64,000 bases of DNA from Nodosilinea sp. PGN35 (GTDB lineage: Bacteria; Cyanobacteriota; Cyanobacteriia; Phormidesmidales; Phormidesmidaceae), in assembly GCF_029109325.1 (NCBI RefSeq), contig NZ_JAQKQJ010000018.1, forward strand, positions 1-64,000, given 5' to 3'. Every line of letters begins with the position of its first letter. Within the stretch, counting starts at the first letter, position 1. The notes under the pieces were generated by a model. The model had not been told where the DNA came from and did no database searches. It worked only from the letters and a program-made list of their open reading frames with translations. Positions 15,557 to 24,768 of this stretch are shown here, in pieces. The translations under genes were made by a program, and so were the position numbers.

Positions 15557-16000
15557 ATGACCGTTCCCGCCATTACCGAAAAGCTGCTGGCCGCCAAAAA
15601 AGCCGCTGGCCTCAGCTTTGCCGACCTCGAAGCCAAAACTGGCTACGACGAAGTGTGGATCGCCTCTGTTTTCTATCGCCAGGCCAGCGCCTCGGTCGAA
15701 GAAGCCACCAAGCTGGTGGAGATTCTCGGGGCCGACAGCGCGCTAATTGAAGCCATGACCGATTTCCCCGTCAAAGGCGGCCTGGATCCCGTTGTTCCCA
15801 CCGACCCGCTGATCTACCGCTTCTACGAGATCATGCAGGTCTACGGCATGCCCATGAAGGCGGTGATCCACGAAAAATTTGGCGACGGCATCATGAGCGC
15901 CATCGACTTCACCCTTGATGTGGAGAAGGAAGAGGATCCCAAGGGCGATCGCGTCAAGGTGATCATGAACGGCAAGTTCTTGCCCTACAAAAAATGGTAA
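15557..16000 (+). CDS. cynS: Cyanate hydratase (cyanase)
   Basis: Cyanase converts cyanate and bicarbonate to ammonia and CO2 as a cytoplasmic decamer. The 147-residue length is typical. The N-terminal helical domain (TEKLLAAKKAAGLSFADLEAKTG) and C-terminal catalytic domain are both complete. The catalytic residues are visible: Arg and Glu in YRFYEIMQVYG and Ser in IMSAIDF, followed by the family ending ...VKVIMNGKFLPYKKW. The second ATG (15557) matches the family start; 15551 would add two residues. Its place behind an NrtABD-like transporter mirrors cynABDS of Synechococcus elongatus. Confidence 0.96.
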   Translation: MTVPAITEKLLAAKKAAGLSFADLEAKTGYDEVWIASVFYRQASASVEEATKLVEILGADSALIEAMTDFPVKGGLDPVVPTDPLIYRFYEIMQVYGMPMKAVIHEKFGDGIMSAIDFTLDVEKEEDPKGDRVKVIMNGKFLPYKKW

Positions 16001-16109
16001 TTCTTGCCCTTCCCTGACTCACAATCTCCGGGCTGTTGGCGATCGCTGACAGCCTTTCCTGTGCCCAATTCACTCCCGGTCGTAGGTCTAAACTCACCTT
16101 TATAAAGCC

Positions 16110-16150
16110 AACGTTAGAACGGTAGAACGTGCAAACGTGTGAACGTTCCA
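16110..16150. repeat. ACGTT/GAACG palindromic cluster
   Basis: AACGTTAGAACGGTAGAACG, TGCAAACGTGTGAACGTT form nested GAACG/CGTTC inverted repeats 33 bp upstream of the DUF1348 start. It belongs loosely to the GTTCAAACGTTTGAAC family. Confidence 0.5.
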
Positions 16151-16182
16151 ACCTCTCCCCTGCCAACCTTTACTTTCCCCCC

Positions 16183-16650
16183 ATGCCCACCCCCATCGTC
16201 CCCCCCTTCACCCAAGAGACCGCGATCGCCAAAGCCCGCATGGCCGAAGACGCCTGGAACAGCCGCGACCCCGATCGCGTGGCCCTGGCCTACACCGAAG
16301 ACAGCCACTGGCGCAACCGGGCCGAAATCTTCCAGGGCCGCGAGGCCATTCGCGCCTTTTTGCGCCGCAAGTGGGACAAAGAACTCGACTACCGCCTGGT
16401 CAAAGAAGTGTGGGCCTTTGGCGACAACCGCATCGCCGTGCGCTTTCAGTACGAGTGGCACGACGACGCGGGCCAGTGGTACCGCGCCTACGGCAACGAA
16501 AACTGGGAGTTCGACGAAAACGGCCTGATGCGCCGCCGCGAAGCCAGCATCAATGACAAGCCCATTGCCGACTCAGAGCGCCGTTTCTTTTGGGATACCT
16601 CTGGCCCCCGCCCCCAGGATCATCCAGGGCTGATCGACTCACCAGAGTAG
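16183..16650 (+). CDS. DUF1348 / NTF2-like (SnoaL-type) protein
   Basis: The 155-residue protein has the cone-shaped NTF2 fold pattern and conserved DUF1348 features: ARMAEDAWNSRDPDRVALAYTEDSHWRNR, GREAIRAFLRRKWDKELDYRL, FQYEWHDDAGQWYRAYGNENWEF and the C-terminal RRFFWDTSGPRPQDHPGL. The family is uncharacterised; NTF2 folds often form small hydrolases or ligand pockets. Its start is the ATG at 16183, as upstream codons run through the palindrome cluster. It lies between cynS and the second binding-protein gene on the same strand, so a role in cyanate or nitrogen metabolism is possible but unproven. Confidence 0.85.
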   Translation: MPTPIVPPFTQETAIAKARMAEDAWNSRDPDRVALAYTEDSHWRNRAEIFQGREAIRAFLRRKWDKELDYRLVKEVWAFGDNRIAVRFQYEWHDDAGQWYRAYGNENWEFDENGLMRRREASINDKPIADSERRFFWDTSGPRPQDHPGLIDSPE

Positions 16651-16946
16651 GTCTTGTACCAATCGTCTATGCCGCTGACGCGGCCCCCCAGCGGTGAAAA
16701 GCTGGCCTATTTTCAGGACAAATCCGAATCCCCTAACCCCGATTCCCCACGGGCAATACCGTAGGGGCAAAGGGCATTTGCCCCTACAGTATCAGGGGTA
16801 AGCAAAAAGGATTGGGTATCACAGGCCGACTCTGATCTAATTCCCATGGTTTGCCCACAGGCAAGGGAAATCTGATCATCTCAATGGTTAGCGATAGTCA
16901 AGAACTGGGCAATGTTTTTATAGCCTTTCACCTATCGCATCTACCC
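16651..16946. other. Spacer with dispersed repeats
   Basis: The spacer carries TACCAATCGTCTATGCCGCT (16657-16676, close match at 29388-29407) and an inverted repeat around 16757-16790 (TAGGGGCAAA ... TTTGCCCCTA). Upstream codons of the following gene from 16851 are readable, but their coding status is doubtful. Confidence 0.55.
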
Positions 16947-18587
16947 ATGGTCATCTCTGCCGCAACCCAATCTCTCAGTCATTGGGGTAGCCTGGGCTCC
17001 CCGTCGCGCCCATCCCTTGGGGCTGTACAGTCCTGTGGTGTTTGTGGCGGCCTGCACGACGCCCAGTCTCATTTCCAGTTTATGGAGACCATGCCCACCG
17101 ACCCCCTCGACCTGGTCGATGACCTGGTGAAGATGGGCCTCTACAAAGACAATCAGTTCCGCGCCGCCGACTCGGTCAACGCCTACGAGCTGCGTAAGGC
17201 TCTGTTTCTCAAGCGGGTGGGGCGCGGCGACCCCCGGCGCGAAAAGCTGATTTTGGCGCTGTGTGAGCAGGCGGGCGGTCTGGAAAATGCCTTTGCCGCC
17301 GCCTTTGGCCCCCAGGCCGGGCTGTTTTTTGCCGACTCGGTGCGGGCCAGCGGCACCACCCGGCGAGAATTTCTGAGAAATATGGCGGTGGGGGCAGCCC
17401 TGGTCACCCTGGCCAGCTGCTCCAGCGGCGGTGAACCCGCCGCCGAGGAACCTGACAATGCTCCGGTGGATACCCGCAACCTCGAAAAAACTGCCCTGCG
17501 GGTGGGCTTCATTCCCATCACCTGCGCCACGCCGATCATCATGTCGGAGCCCCTGGGGTTTTACAAAAAGTATGGCTTCGACGTCACGCTGATGAAGATG
17601 TCGAGCTGGGGGGCGGTGCGCGACTCGGCGATCGCCGGAGAATTTGACGCTTACCACATGCTGGCTCCCATGCCCATTGCCATGACCCTGGGGCTAGACT
17701 CCCCGGCCTTTGGCATGAAGCTCGCCAGTATCGAAAATACCAACGGCCAGGCGATTACCGTCGCCCAGCGCCACCTGGGCAAGGTCAACGGCCCCAGCGA
17801 TTTTAAGGGGTTTGCGATCGGGCTGCCCTTTCCCTACTCCATGCACAACCTGCTGATGCGCTACTACCTGGCCTCTGGCGGCCTCGACCCCGACGTCGAT
17901 GTCGATCTGCGCCTGGTGCCCCCGGCGGAGATCCTCGCCCAGCTGACCGCAGGCGAGCTTGACGCCATGCTGCTGCCCGACATGTTTGGCCAGCGGGCCG
18001 TGTACGAGGGCGTAGGCTTCATCCATCGGATTTCTAAAGATCTGTGGGACGGCCATCCCTGCTGCGCCTTTGCCGCCAGCGATGACTGGATCACCAGCCA
18101 CCCCAACGCCTTTCGCTCCCTCAATAAGGCCATTATTGAGGCGGCGGGCTACGCCCACGACCCGGCCAACCGCCTGGAGGTCGCCGGGGCGATCGCCGGG
18201 CCATCTTTCCTCAACCAGCCCCGTGAGGTGCTGGAAGCCGTGCTGACCGGCAACTTTGACGATGGCCAGGGCAACAGCTTCTCGGTGCCCGATCGCATTG
18301 GCTTTGACCCCTACCCCTGGCAGAGCTTCGCCAAGTGGATTTCGGCGCAGCTGGTGCGGTGGGATCTCCTCGGCGAGGGCAACACTTCCGACACCGTTGG
18401 CAATAGCACCATCAACCAGGTGGGTGAAGAGGTGTTTCTGACCGATCTGGCCCGCGAACTGGCCCTGGAGCTGGGCCAGCAGCCCCCCTTCGCCAACGAC
18501 CGGGTTGAGACACTGGCCTTTGATACCTTTGACCCCAGCGCCGCTATGGACTATGTCAAGGCGCAGGTCGACCAGTTTGATAAATAG
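16947..18587 (+). CDS. Second CmpA/NrtA-family substrate-binding protein, CynA paralogue
   Basis: This is a close paralogue of the protein encoded at 11684-13336, similar along its whole length including the region before the signal. C30, C33 and H37 are at identical positions (CGVCGGLH), the Tat signal TTRREFLRNMAVGAALVTLASC has its first Arg at 139, and the lipobox Cys is at 158. Ligand-pocket segments are nearly the same, but small differences (VVKMPSW/LMKMSSW, PPPDSIAQ/PPAEILAQ, MPDPFNQ/LPDMFGQ) could tune specificity or affinity. No second permease or ATPase follows, so it probably shares the one upstream. Upstream codons from 16884 also resemble the paralogue (LGNVFIAF / LGKVFVAF), so an earlier start is possible. 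Confidence 0.83.
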   Translation: MVISAATQSLSHWGSLGSPSRPSLGAVQSCGVCGGLHDAQSHFQFMETMPTDPLDLVDDLVKMGLYKDNQFRAADSVNAYELRKALFLKRVGRGDPRREKLILALCEQAGGLENAFAAAFGPQAGLFFADSVRASGTTRREFLRNMAVGAALVTLASCSSGGEPAAEEPDNAPVDTRNLEKTALRVGFIPITCATPIIMSEPLGFYKKYGFDVTLMKMSSWGAVRDSAIAGEFDAYHMLAPMPIAMTLGLDSPAFGMKLASIENTNGQAITVAQRHLGKVNGPSDFKGFAIGLPFPYSMHNLLMRYYLASGGLDPDVDVDLRLVPPAEILAQLTAGELDAMLLPDMFGQRAVYEGVGFIHRISKDLWDGHPCCAFAASDDWITSHPNAFRSLNKAIIEAAGYAHDPANRLEVAGAIAGPSFLNQPREVLEAVLTGNFDDGQGNSFSVPDRIGFDPYPWQSFAKWISAQLVRWDLLGEGNTSDTVGNSTINQVGEEVFLTDLARELALELGQQPPFANDRVETLAFDTFDPSAAMDYVKAQVDQFDK

Positions 18588-18780
18588 TCACCCCCGCCTT
18601 GGGGCAAGGCTGTCTGCCAGGTACGGCCCTGGTCACCTGTGCTTCAGAACCCTTTTGTACGACCCGTGGGGCAACAGCGATCGCCGCTGGCGGCACCGAA
18701 AGTCTTTCCCCCGATAGACCCCAGGCGCGCGCGCCTCTGGGATGCTGAATAACAAACATCATGCCCCGAGGGGTGGCTCT

Positions 18781-19686
18781 ATGATTGGGATGAATCTGTT
18801 TAGAACCTTTGCGCTGCTGGCGTTGCTCAGCGGGCTGATCGTGCTGGCGGGCTACCTGCTGGTGGGCAATGAGACGGGCCTGTACTACGGGCTGGGCTTC
18901 GCGGCGGTGAGCAGCTTTGGCTCGTGGTACTACTCCGATCAGGCGGCGCTGGCGGTGTTTCAGGCTCAGCCCACGCCCCGCGACCAGGCTCCCGAGCTGT
19001 ACGCACGGCTGGATAAACTCAGCGATCGCGCGGGCATTCCCACCCCCGCCCTCTACCTGGTACCCTCGGAGTCGCCCAATGCCTTTGCCACCGGGCGCGA
19101 CCCCAACCACGCGGCGATCGCCCTCACCAAGGGCATTGTTGACCTACTGCCCGACGACGAACTCGACGCCGTCATCGCCCACGAACTCACCCACGTGCGC
19201 AACCGCGACACCCTTACCCAGGCGGTGGCGGGCACCCTGGCCGGGTCGCTGACCTTTTTGGGCCGCATTCTCACCCTGGGGGCGCTGTATTTTCCCATGG
19301 CCAGAGCCGGGGGGCGGCGCGGCAACAACCCCATCGCCATTCTGTTTTTGCTGGTGATTGCCCCCTTCACCGCCGGGCTGATTCGCATGGCGATTTCGAG
19401 AACGCGGGAGTATGCCGCCGATGCCGGTGCCGCCGAAATCACCGACAACCCCCTGGCGCTGGTGCGGGCCCTAGAAACCCTGGAAGCCACGGGGCAGAAG
19501 GTTCCCATCCACGGCAACCCGGCCTTTGCGCCGCTGTTCATCGTCAACCCGCTCTCAAAGGAGGGGATGATGACACTGTTTATGACTCACCCTTCCACCG
19601 CCGACCGCATTCAGCGGCTCAAGGCTATGGCCGAAAAAGCCGTAACCGGGCTGGTTGATGAAAAAGCGCTCAGCCCCAGTGCCTAG
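18781..19686 (+). CDS. htpX: M48-family membrane zinc protease, HtpX-like
   Basis: HtpX degrades damaged membrane proteins. Two N-terminal helices (FALLALLSGLIVLAGYLLVG; LYYGLGFAAVSSFGSWYYS) are followed by the zinc motif HELTH within DAVIAHELTHVRNRDT (near residue 140), two more hydrophobic segments, and the third ligand region SRTREYAADAGAAEI. Length (301 residues) is normal. The ATG at 18781 follows GAGGGG; a start at 18742 would add unconserved residues. It stands alone; the kinase gene downstream is convergent. Confidence 0.92.
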   Translation: MIGMNLFRTFALLALLSGLIVLAGYLLVGNETGLYYGLGFAAVSSFGSWYYSDQAALAVFQAQPTPRDQAPELYARLDKLSDRAGIPTPALYLVPSESPNAFATGRDPNHAAIALTKGIVDLLPDDELDAVIAHELTHVRNRDTLTQAVAGTLAGSLTFLGRILTLGALYFPMARAGGRRGNNPIAILFLLVIAPFTAGLIRMAISRTREYAADAGAAEITDNPLALVRALETLEATGQKVPIHGNPAFAPLFIVNPLSKEGMMTLFMTHPSTADRIQRLKAMAEKAVTGLVDEKALSPSA

Positions 19687-19801
19687 AGAGCCCGGACAGC
19701 CGAGACGGCTATTCCCCAAGATTGTTTTCCGGGCCTTTGAGGCCCAGGGGGATGGCCGCTGGCTCGTTCTGTACCGCGATCGCGAGAAAATCCAAGCCGG
19801 G

Positions 19802-21691
19802 CTACAGCAGCGGCAGCTTTACCGTAAAGGTCGCTCCTTGGCCTTCGCCGGGGCTGTCGGCCTGCACCGCACCGCCGTGCAGTTTGACCAGGTGTTGAAC
19901 GATCGCCAGGCCCAGGCCCAAACCGCCAAACTTGCGGGTCGTCGTGCCATCCTCCTGGCGAAAGTACTCAAAAACGTGGGGGAGAAAGCTGGCGTGAATT
20001 CCCTTGCCCGTGTCGCTGACTTGAATTTGCGCCTGGGTATCAGCCTGCGACAGAGTAATCACAATCTCCCCCCCTTGATCGGTGAACTTCACGGCATTGC
20101 TGAGCAAGTTCCAAACCACCTGCTGCAGCCGGGTAGGATCGCCCAAAACTTTGCCAACCGTCGGGTCAAAGGCTCTGTGGATAGCAATGGACTTGGCTTC
20201 TGCCGTCAAGCGCACCGTTTCTATGGCGGCTTCAATAATTGCGGCTAAACTGACGGGCTGCCGATTGAGAATCACCTTGCCCTGCAGGATGCGGGTCACA
20301 TCCAGCAGGTCTTCAATGAGCTGGGTTTGCAGTTTGGCATTGCGCTCAATTGTCTCCAGGGCAAAGGCGGTTTTTTCCGCATCTAGAGTCCCTGTGCGCA
20401 GCAGATTGGCCCACCCCAAAATTGGGTTCAGCGGCGTGCGCAACTCGTGGGACAACACCGCTAAAAACTCATCTTTAGTGCGGTTGGCCGCCTCGGCTTC
20501 TTCTCTGGCCGCCTCCGCCCGCAGGAGATGTTCGGTGCGTTCGCGCTCTCGCTGGGACAGCAGGTTGGCCGCAAACTCAAGGGACTGCCCCAGCAAAACC
20601 ATTTCTCTAATCGAGAGCTTGCTCACCTGGGGATACTCGCCCTTGGCCAACGCTTCTGCCGCCACCGCCGCCTTGGTAATGCTGCGAGACATCTGGCGCG
20701 ACAGCAAAAAGGCCCCCGTGCCGCTCGCCACCAGCACAGCCAGGCCTGAGCCAATCAACAGCCCCATCGCCCGGCGCACAGGGGTCTGAATCACCCGCAC
20801 CGGTACAGTGACTGCCACCGTCCAGGAGGTATTTTTGATCTGACTGAAGGCGACATAGACTTTGACGCCATCGAGGGTCGTATCTTGGTAGACCCCCTCC
20901 CTCGCCGCATTGATTTGCCTTAAAAACGGGGGTGTCCCCCGCTGCCCCACAAACCGCTCGGGATTGCGGGTGCGGGCCGCCACAATCCCCTGACCATCGA
21001 CGATGACGCGAGTCCATTCGCCCTCGACCGGAAGCTGGGCCACCACAAAGGTAGCGATGGCCTCCGGCGTCATCACAGCCGTCAAAACATACCGCAGCTC
21101 GCCCTGGTGGATGACGGGCACCCGCACCGGAAACGTAAACTTGTGGCCCAGCTGCCCTGGGCTCAGATTGCCCACCGTGGGCTGGCGGGTTTCGACCAGT
21201 CGCTCCAGGCTCTCGGGCTCATTGTCAGCGCTCAGGGGCCGACTCAGGGCGTGCTGACTGTTGAGCAGCGGCTGCCCGTCGGGGGACAGCAAAATGGTGG
21301 TCAGCCAGGTGGCCTGGGTGGCGCTCAGCCGCTTCGCCTCGCTACGAAAGCCCTCCAGGTTCCCTTGGTAAAGCTGTTCAGAGGCCGCCAGGGCCTGGAG
21401 GGTTCGAGTTGTGCTGGCAAATTCGCCCTCTAGGGTGGTAGCCAGGTTGCGGGCCTCTCGGAGCATCAGACGCTCTGAGGCAGCCCGTTCCTGGTTTGAC
21501 AGCCGCAGGACAATCGCACTGGCAAACAGCACAACCGGCAGCAGCGTCCCCGCCACCAGAAGGACGAGGTACCATCTCAGCGAAAGCGCTTGGCCCCCCG
21601 ACGACCTTGGGCTGGGCTGGGGGTGAGCTAGGGCAAGGCGCTTCTGGAGCGGGGCTAGGGGGCCAGTCGGTCTGGGCTTTTCGTCTACCAT
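19802..21691 (-). CDS. Membrane sensor histidine kinase with extracytoplasmic Cache-type domain
   Basis: The 629-residue kinase has TM1 at about 40-62, an extracytoplasmic region of roughly 240 residues with a dCache pattern (LLSPDGQPLLNSQHALSRPL; YQDTTLDGVKVYVAFSQIKNTSWTVAVTVP), TM2 at about 312-336, and a HAMP-like linker. HisKA carries His415 in LAVLSHELRTPLNPILGW. The ATPase has N box WNLLSNAVKFT, G1 SDTGKGI and G2 GGLGLGLAIV. Cache domains bind small molecules; the ligand is unknown. No adjacent response regulator is present, so it is an orphan kinase. A start at 21775 is possible, but MVDEKPRPTG at 21691 is preferred. Confidence 0.9.
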   Translation of the reverse strand: MVDEKPRPTGPLAPLQKRLALAHPQPSPRSSGGQALSLRWYLVLLVAGTLLPVVLFASAIVLRLSNQERAASERLMLREARNLATTLEGEFASTTRTLQALAASEQLYQGNLEGFRSEAKRLSATQATWLTTILLSPDGQPLLNSQHALSRPLSADNEPESLERLVETRQPTVGNLSPGQLGHKFTFPVRVPVIHQGELRYVLTAVMTPEAIATFVVAQLPVEGEWTRVIVDGQGIVAARTRNPERFVGQRGTPPFLRQINAAREGVYQDTTLDGVKVYVAFSQIKNTSWTVAVTVPVRVIQTPVRRAMGLLIGSGLAVLVASGTGAFLLSRQMSRSITKAAVAAEALAKGEYPQVSKLSIREMVLLGQSLEFAANLLSQRERERTEHLLRAEAAREEAEAANRTKDEFLAVLSHELRTPLNPILGWANLLRTGTLDAEKTAFALETIERNAKLQTQLIEDLLDVTRILQGKVILNRQPVSLAAIIEAAIETVRLTAEAKSIAIHRAFDPTVGKVLGDPTRLQQVVWNLLSNAVKFTDQGGEIVITLSQADTQAQIQVSDTGKGIHASFLPHVFEYFRQEDGTTTRKFGGLGLGLAIVQHLVKLHGGAVQADSPGEGQGATFTVKLPLL

Positions 21692-22487
21692 TGATTGTGC
21701 ATAGAGCGTGCTGCCGGGGGTGGGGAAGCAGACCGCCGTCGCCCTGCTGCTGAGAAGCGCCACCAATCGCCCCAAATGGTTAGTCTAATTACTATGCTAC
21801 CCATCATCTTCTATGACGCTTGATTCCTTCATTTAGATGCGGCAATAATCAGCCTTAGGTTAGATTTTGGTTGCTAAGGAAGCGGCGTTGCCCTGGGGTA
21901 CAGACCGGCGATCGCACCCTACCGCCCGCAGCGCCGCCGAGTCAAAGCGCAGCGCAGACCGCTCAGCTCAGCGCTAAAGTCGCTACCGCTAGACTCTGGT
22001 GCGATCGCCGTATCCCTCCTGGGCTTCAGCTCCACAGCTCTCGGCCAGCTGTAGCAGCGCATCGCGGCCAGAGCAAACGGGGTCTGCTGAGTTAAATCAA
22101 AGCGTAAACCGGGCTGAATTGGCGCAAGGGGGGGGCTACGCACGCTTGGGGTACCTGAGTTACAGCTGTCGCCAGTCCGGTTGAGACATTTTCTAGATGA
22201 ACGTTCAAACGTTTGAACATTGTGAAGATTTTTGGTGTCCTAACCAGCGTGACTGGGGCTAGACTTCAGTTTTATTTAAGCTTTAGCTGTTTAGAGAATC
22301 TGCACTGTTAAGCGATCGCACGTCCCTCAAACAGAACTTTGTATCACTCTACACCTCATGCCTTAAATACCTCATTGTCGGCGGCCAAATTGGCATCGTC
22401 ATCTTCTATCTCAGGGGTGATGAACCGCCTTCGTACAGCCTGATATAAAGGCATCAATGTTGTTTAAATCGACCGATCAAGGTCGTA
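21692..22487. other. Long divergent intergenic region
   Basis: The 796 bp between two divergent kinase genes contain short readable frames (for example 21871-22095) with no conserved look. The only clear structure is the palindrome and conserved tail at 22199-22254. The 150 bp before the downstream kinase are AT-richer and likely hold its promoter. Confidence 0.55.
22199..22254. repeat. GTTCAAACGTTTGAAC palindrome element, copy A
   Basis: The perfect 16-bp palindrome GTTCAAACGTTTGAAC (22203-22218) is followed 17 bases later by TGTCCTAACCAGCGTGACT (22236-22254). The 19-base tail recurs identically, inverted, at 31132-31150, also beside a GAACGTTTC palindrome, and 12 of its bases recur at 52132-52143. 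Confidence 0.75.
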
Positions 22488-23621
22488 ATGTTCGCCTCTC
22501 CCCTGTCAGCTAAGCAGTCGATGCCCTATTCAGCAGCCGAAAATCTTAGGCAAAACTCTAAAAAGATTATGAAAATTTGGGAGGAGCGCGCTCGGAAGGA
22601 GGTCAGCGCTTCCGTTCATCAAGACTCCTTGGCTTTGCAAAATTCTTTGCCTCTCTATCTAGAGCAGCTCGCCGATGCCCTCTCTCCCCAAAGCGAAAAA
22701 AACCCCGCCCAGATTGCCAAAATTCACACAGAAAGTGTTCGCATCGGCAAGCGCCACGGCCACGAGCGGGCGGGGTATGCCGACTACACCGTGAGCCAAC
22801 TCATCCTCGAATACCACATCTTACGTCAGGTCGTATTTCAGGTTTTAGAAGTAGAGACTCCCCTGGCGGCGCGGGAACGAGACATTATCGTCGATTCCAT
22901 TGAGCAGGCCGTGAATGATGCCGCCACTCAATTTTCGACTACGCTAAGGGATATTCAAGAAATGTTTATAGTGACATTAACCCACGACCTCAGGGGGCCG
23001 GTTAATGTGGTCAAAATGGGTACCCAGCTCATCCTGCGTCGATTGGAGCGAAGTGACGCCCACCTGGATATCGCAGTTAGAATGGTCAGTGCGATCGACC
23101 GCATGGACGCGATGATTCAAAACCTGCTGGATGCCAGTCGGCTGCGGGCGGGGCAGGGTCTAAATCTAGAATTTGAAGAGTGTAATCTAAATCACATACT
23201 CAAAGAAATTGTAGAAGATTTAAACTTTTCCTACGGTGAGCGTTTTGTCATCGTAGCTGATGAAGCGGTGACCATTAGCTGTTGCCGAAAACAGCTGCGG
23301 CGGGTGATTGAAAATCTGGCCAACAACGCCGTAAAGTACGGCACATCTAATACCCCAATCACCTTCACCCTGCGGCAGTCAAAGACCAGAGTCTCCCTGG
23401 CTATTCACAACGAGGGCGAGCCCATTTCGCCGGAAACCCAGGCGATTTTATTTCAGCAGTTTCGGCGCGCCGTCTCCTCAAAAGAAAAAAACGGATGGGG
23501 GCTAGGCCTGTTTTTAGCCAAGAACATAGTTGAAGCCCACCATGGCACAATCTTAGTTGAGAGTGCCGAGGGCAAAGGCACTAGCTTTATTATCGAGCTG
23601 CCTAATCTTGCAGATAGCTGA
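22488..23621 (+). CDS. Soluble sensor histidine kinase with RsbRD-like N-terminus
   Basis: The 377-residue protein has no membrane helix. Its first 150 residues are helical and resemble the RsbRD N-terminal sensor domain (LRQNSKKIMKIWEERARKEV ... SQLILEYHILRQVVFQVL). HisKA has the phosphoacceptor in VTLTHDLRGPVNVVKMG, a His-Asp-Leu-Arg variant of the usual HELR. The ATPase has N box ENLANNAVKYG, a degenerate G1 (IHNEGEPIS, so Asp is replaced by Asn-Glu) and G2 GWGLGLFLAKNIV. The G1 pattern is seen in several bona fide cyanobacterial kinases. No partner regulator is adjacent. Confidence 0.88.
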   Translation: MFASPLSAKQSMPYSAAENLRQNSKKIMKIWEERARKEVSASVHQDSLALQNSLPLYLEQLADALSPQSEKNPAQIAKIHTESVRIGKRHGHERAGYADYTVSQLILEYHILRQVVFQVLEVETPLAARERDIIVDSIEQAVNDAATQFSTTLRDIQEMFIVTLTHDLRGPVNVVKMGTQLILRRLERSDAHLDIAVRMVSAIDRMDAMIQNLLDASRLRAGQGLNLEFEECNLNHILKEIVEDLNFSYGERFVIVADEAVTISCCRKQLRRVIENLANNAVKYGTSNTPITFTLRQSKTRVSLAIHNEGEPISPETQAILFQQFRRAVSSKEKNGWGLGLFLAKNIVEAHHGTILVESAEGKGTSFIIELPNLADS

Positions 23622-23822
23622 TGGGATGAGGACAGGTTCGTCGCAGGGGCGCTGCACTGCCCCAGTACCGGCTGACGGCACTACGGCTGGTCTGATGGAG
23701 GGCTAGTGTCGGGGGGCAGCCGATTTTAAGCCCTACAGCGCCGGGCTCAGGGCTCACCTTGAACCTAAAACCCGGCACCCTAAACCCTTTCAACCAGCCG
23801 TCACTGCACGGGTTGAACGACT

Positions 23823-24419
23823 CTAACGTCGCTCGGCATCGGGGTCAGCGGTCTTGTGCTCTAGCCGATACCAGGCGTCTTGGCTGGCGTGCCTGGCTTT
23901 ATCCCAGTGCAGGCGGTTAGCGCCAGGCTCCCGCTCGTAGCGCTGCCTGAGCTGGGGCTCAGCATCCTGGTACGACAGGCCCTGGGAGTAGTAGGTCGAA
24001 TAGCCTTCGTAGCCGGTACGGTAGGCAGGGCTGTAGTCGTCGTAGGTATAGCTGGGGTCTACGTAGGGGCGGCGGCTGTAGTTTTCCCGCCAGTAGCGGT
24101 CTTCTACAGTGGGATCGATGGTTTCTGCAATTCCTTTGCCGAGGAGCCCTCCAGCGACAGAGCCCACGACGGCACCGACGGCACCGCCGATGGGGCCGCC
24201 TACGATGACCCCCACGGCAGTGCCCACGGCACCCGCGCCCGCCGCCCCAACTCCAGTGCCGACTGGGCGCGCACCGGGTTCCCCGGTGATGGGGTCGGGG
24301 TTGCTGTCGGGGTTGACGCGGCTGTCAGGGGCGGGATAGTTAGCCGGCTCGGCAGGGCGCACGGGAGCCGGTCGGTTGGGGTCGGGCCGGTAGGTGTTAG
24401 GGTCTTCGTTAATGTTCAT
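23823..24419 (-). CDS. Glycine-zipper protein
   Basis: The 198-residue protein begins with a Pro/Asn-rich hydrophilic stretch (about 1-55). A strong glycine zipper follows (GVGAAGAGAVGTAVGVIVGG ... VGAVVGSVAGGLLGKGIAE, about 55-95), which can form a membrane hairpin. The C-terminal half is Tyr- and Arg-rich (YWRENYSRRPYVDPSYTYDDYSPAYRTGYEGY) and ends with HWDKARHASQDAWYRLEH, a pattern I have seen in stress-induced bacterial proteins of this kind. There is no signal peptide. Function is unknown. Confidence 0.8.
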   Translation of the reverse strand: MNINEDPNTYRPDPNRPAPVRPAEPANYPAPDSRVNPDSNPDPITGEPGARPVGTGVGAAGAGAVGTAVGVIVGGPIGGAVGAVVGSVAGGLLGKGIAETIDPTVEDRYWRENYSRRPYVDPSYTYDDYSPAYRTGYEGYSTYYSQGLSYQDAEPQLRQRYEREPGANRLHWDKARHASQDAWYRLEHKTADPDAERR

Positions 24420-24768
24420 ATTTATTGGACTCCGTATTAAAACTGGCGCTTAGCAGTCGCCAATCGGTTTCGGTGACGATTGACAGTGCTAAATATGCTG
24501 CTTCGACATTAGCGATTGACAGCTGGCACAGAATCCACTTGAAGAGAGAGCTGCTGTCGTCAAAAAGGCTGAAATTTGTGCCTGGCTAGGCCCAACACCC
24601 TGGGCTTGAAGGTATGGCAGAAGTCCATAGGGCTCTCGTAGGGCTAGCTCTGGCTAAACGTCTAAAAATAGGCACTGGATTGGGAGCAGGGGCACCGTTC
24701 TGGTAGTTATGGTCACTATTCTTTCAAACAAGTTAAAGTGGTACTGAGTATGAATAACCTGCCCTGCT
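24420..24768. other. Spacer upstream of Fur-family gene
   Basis: The 349 bp separate divergent genes. An AT-richer stretch with inverted TCAAACAAG/TTAAAG-like sequence just before 24769 is where a Fur-family autoregulatory site would be expected, but I cannot point to a convincing 19-bp box. Confidence 0.45.

Noticed and set aside
21871..22184. Short plus-strand ORFs in the long spacer before the soluble kinase
   Set aside because: Arg/Ser/Pro-rich composition, overlapping frames on both strands, no conserved pattern.
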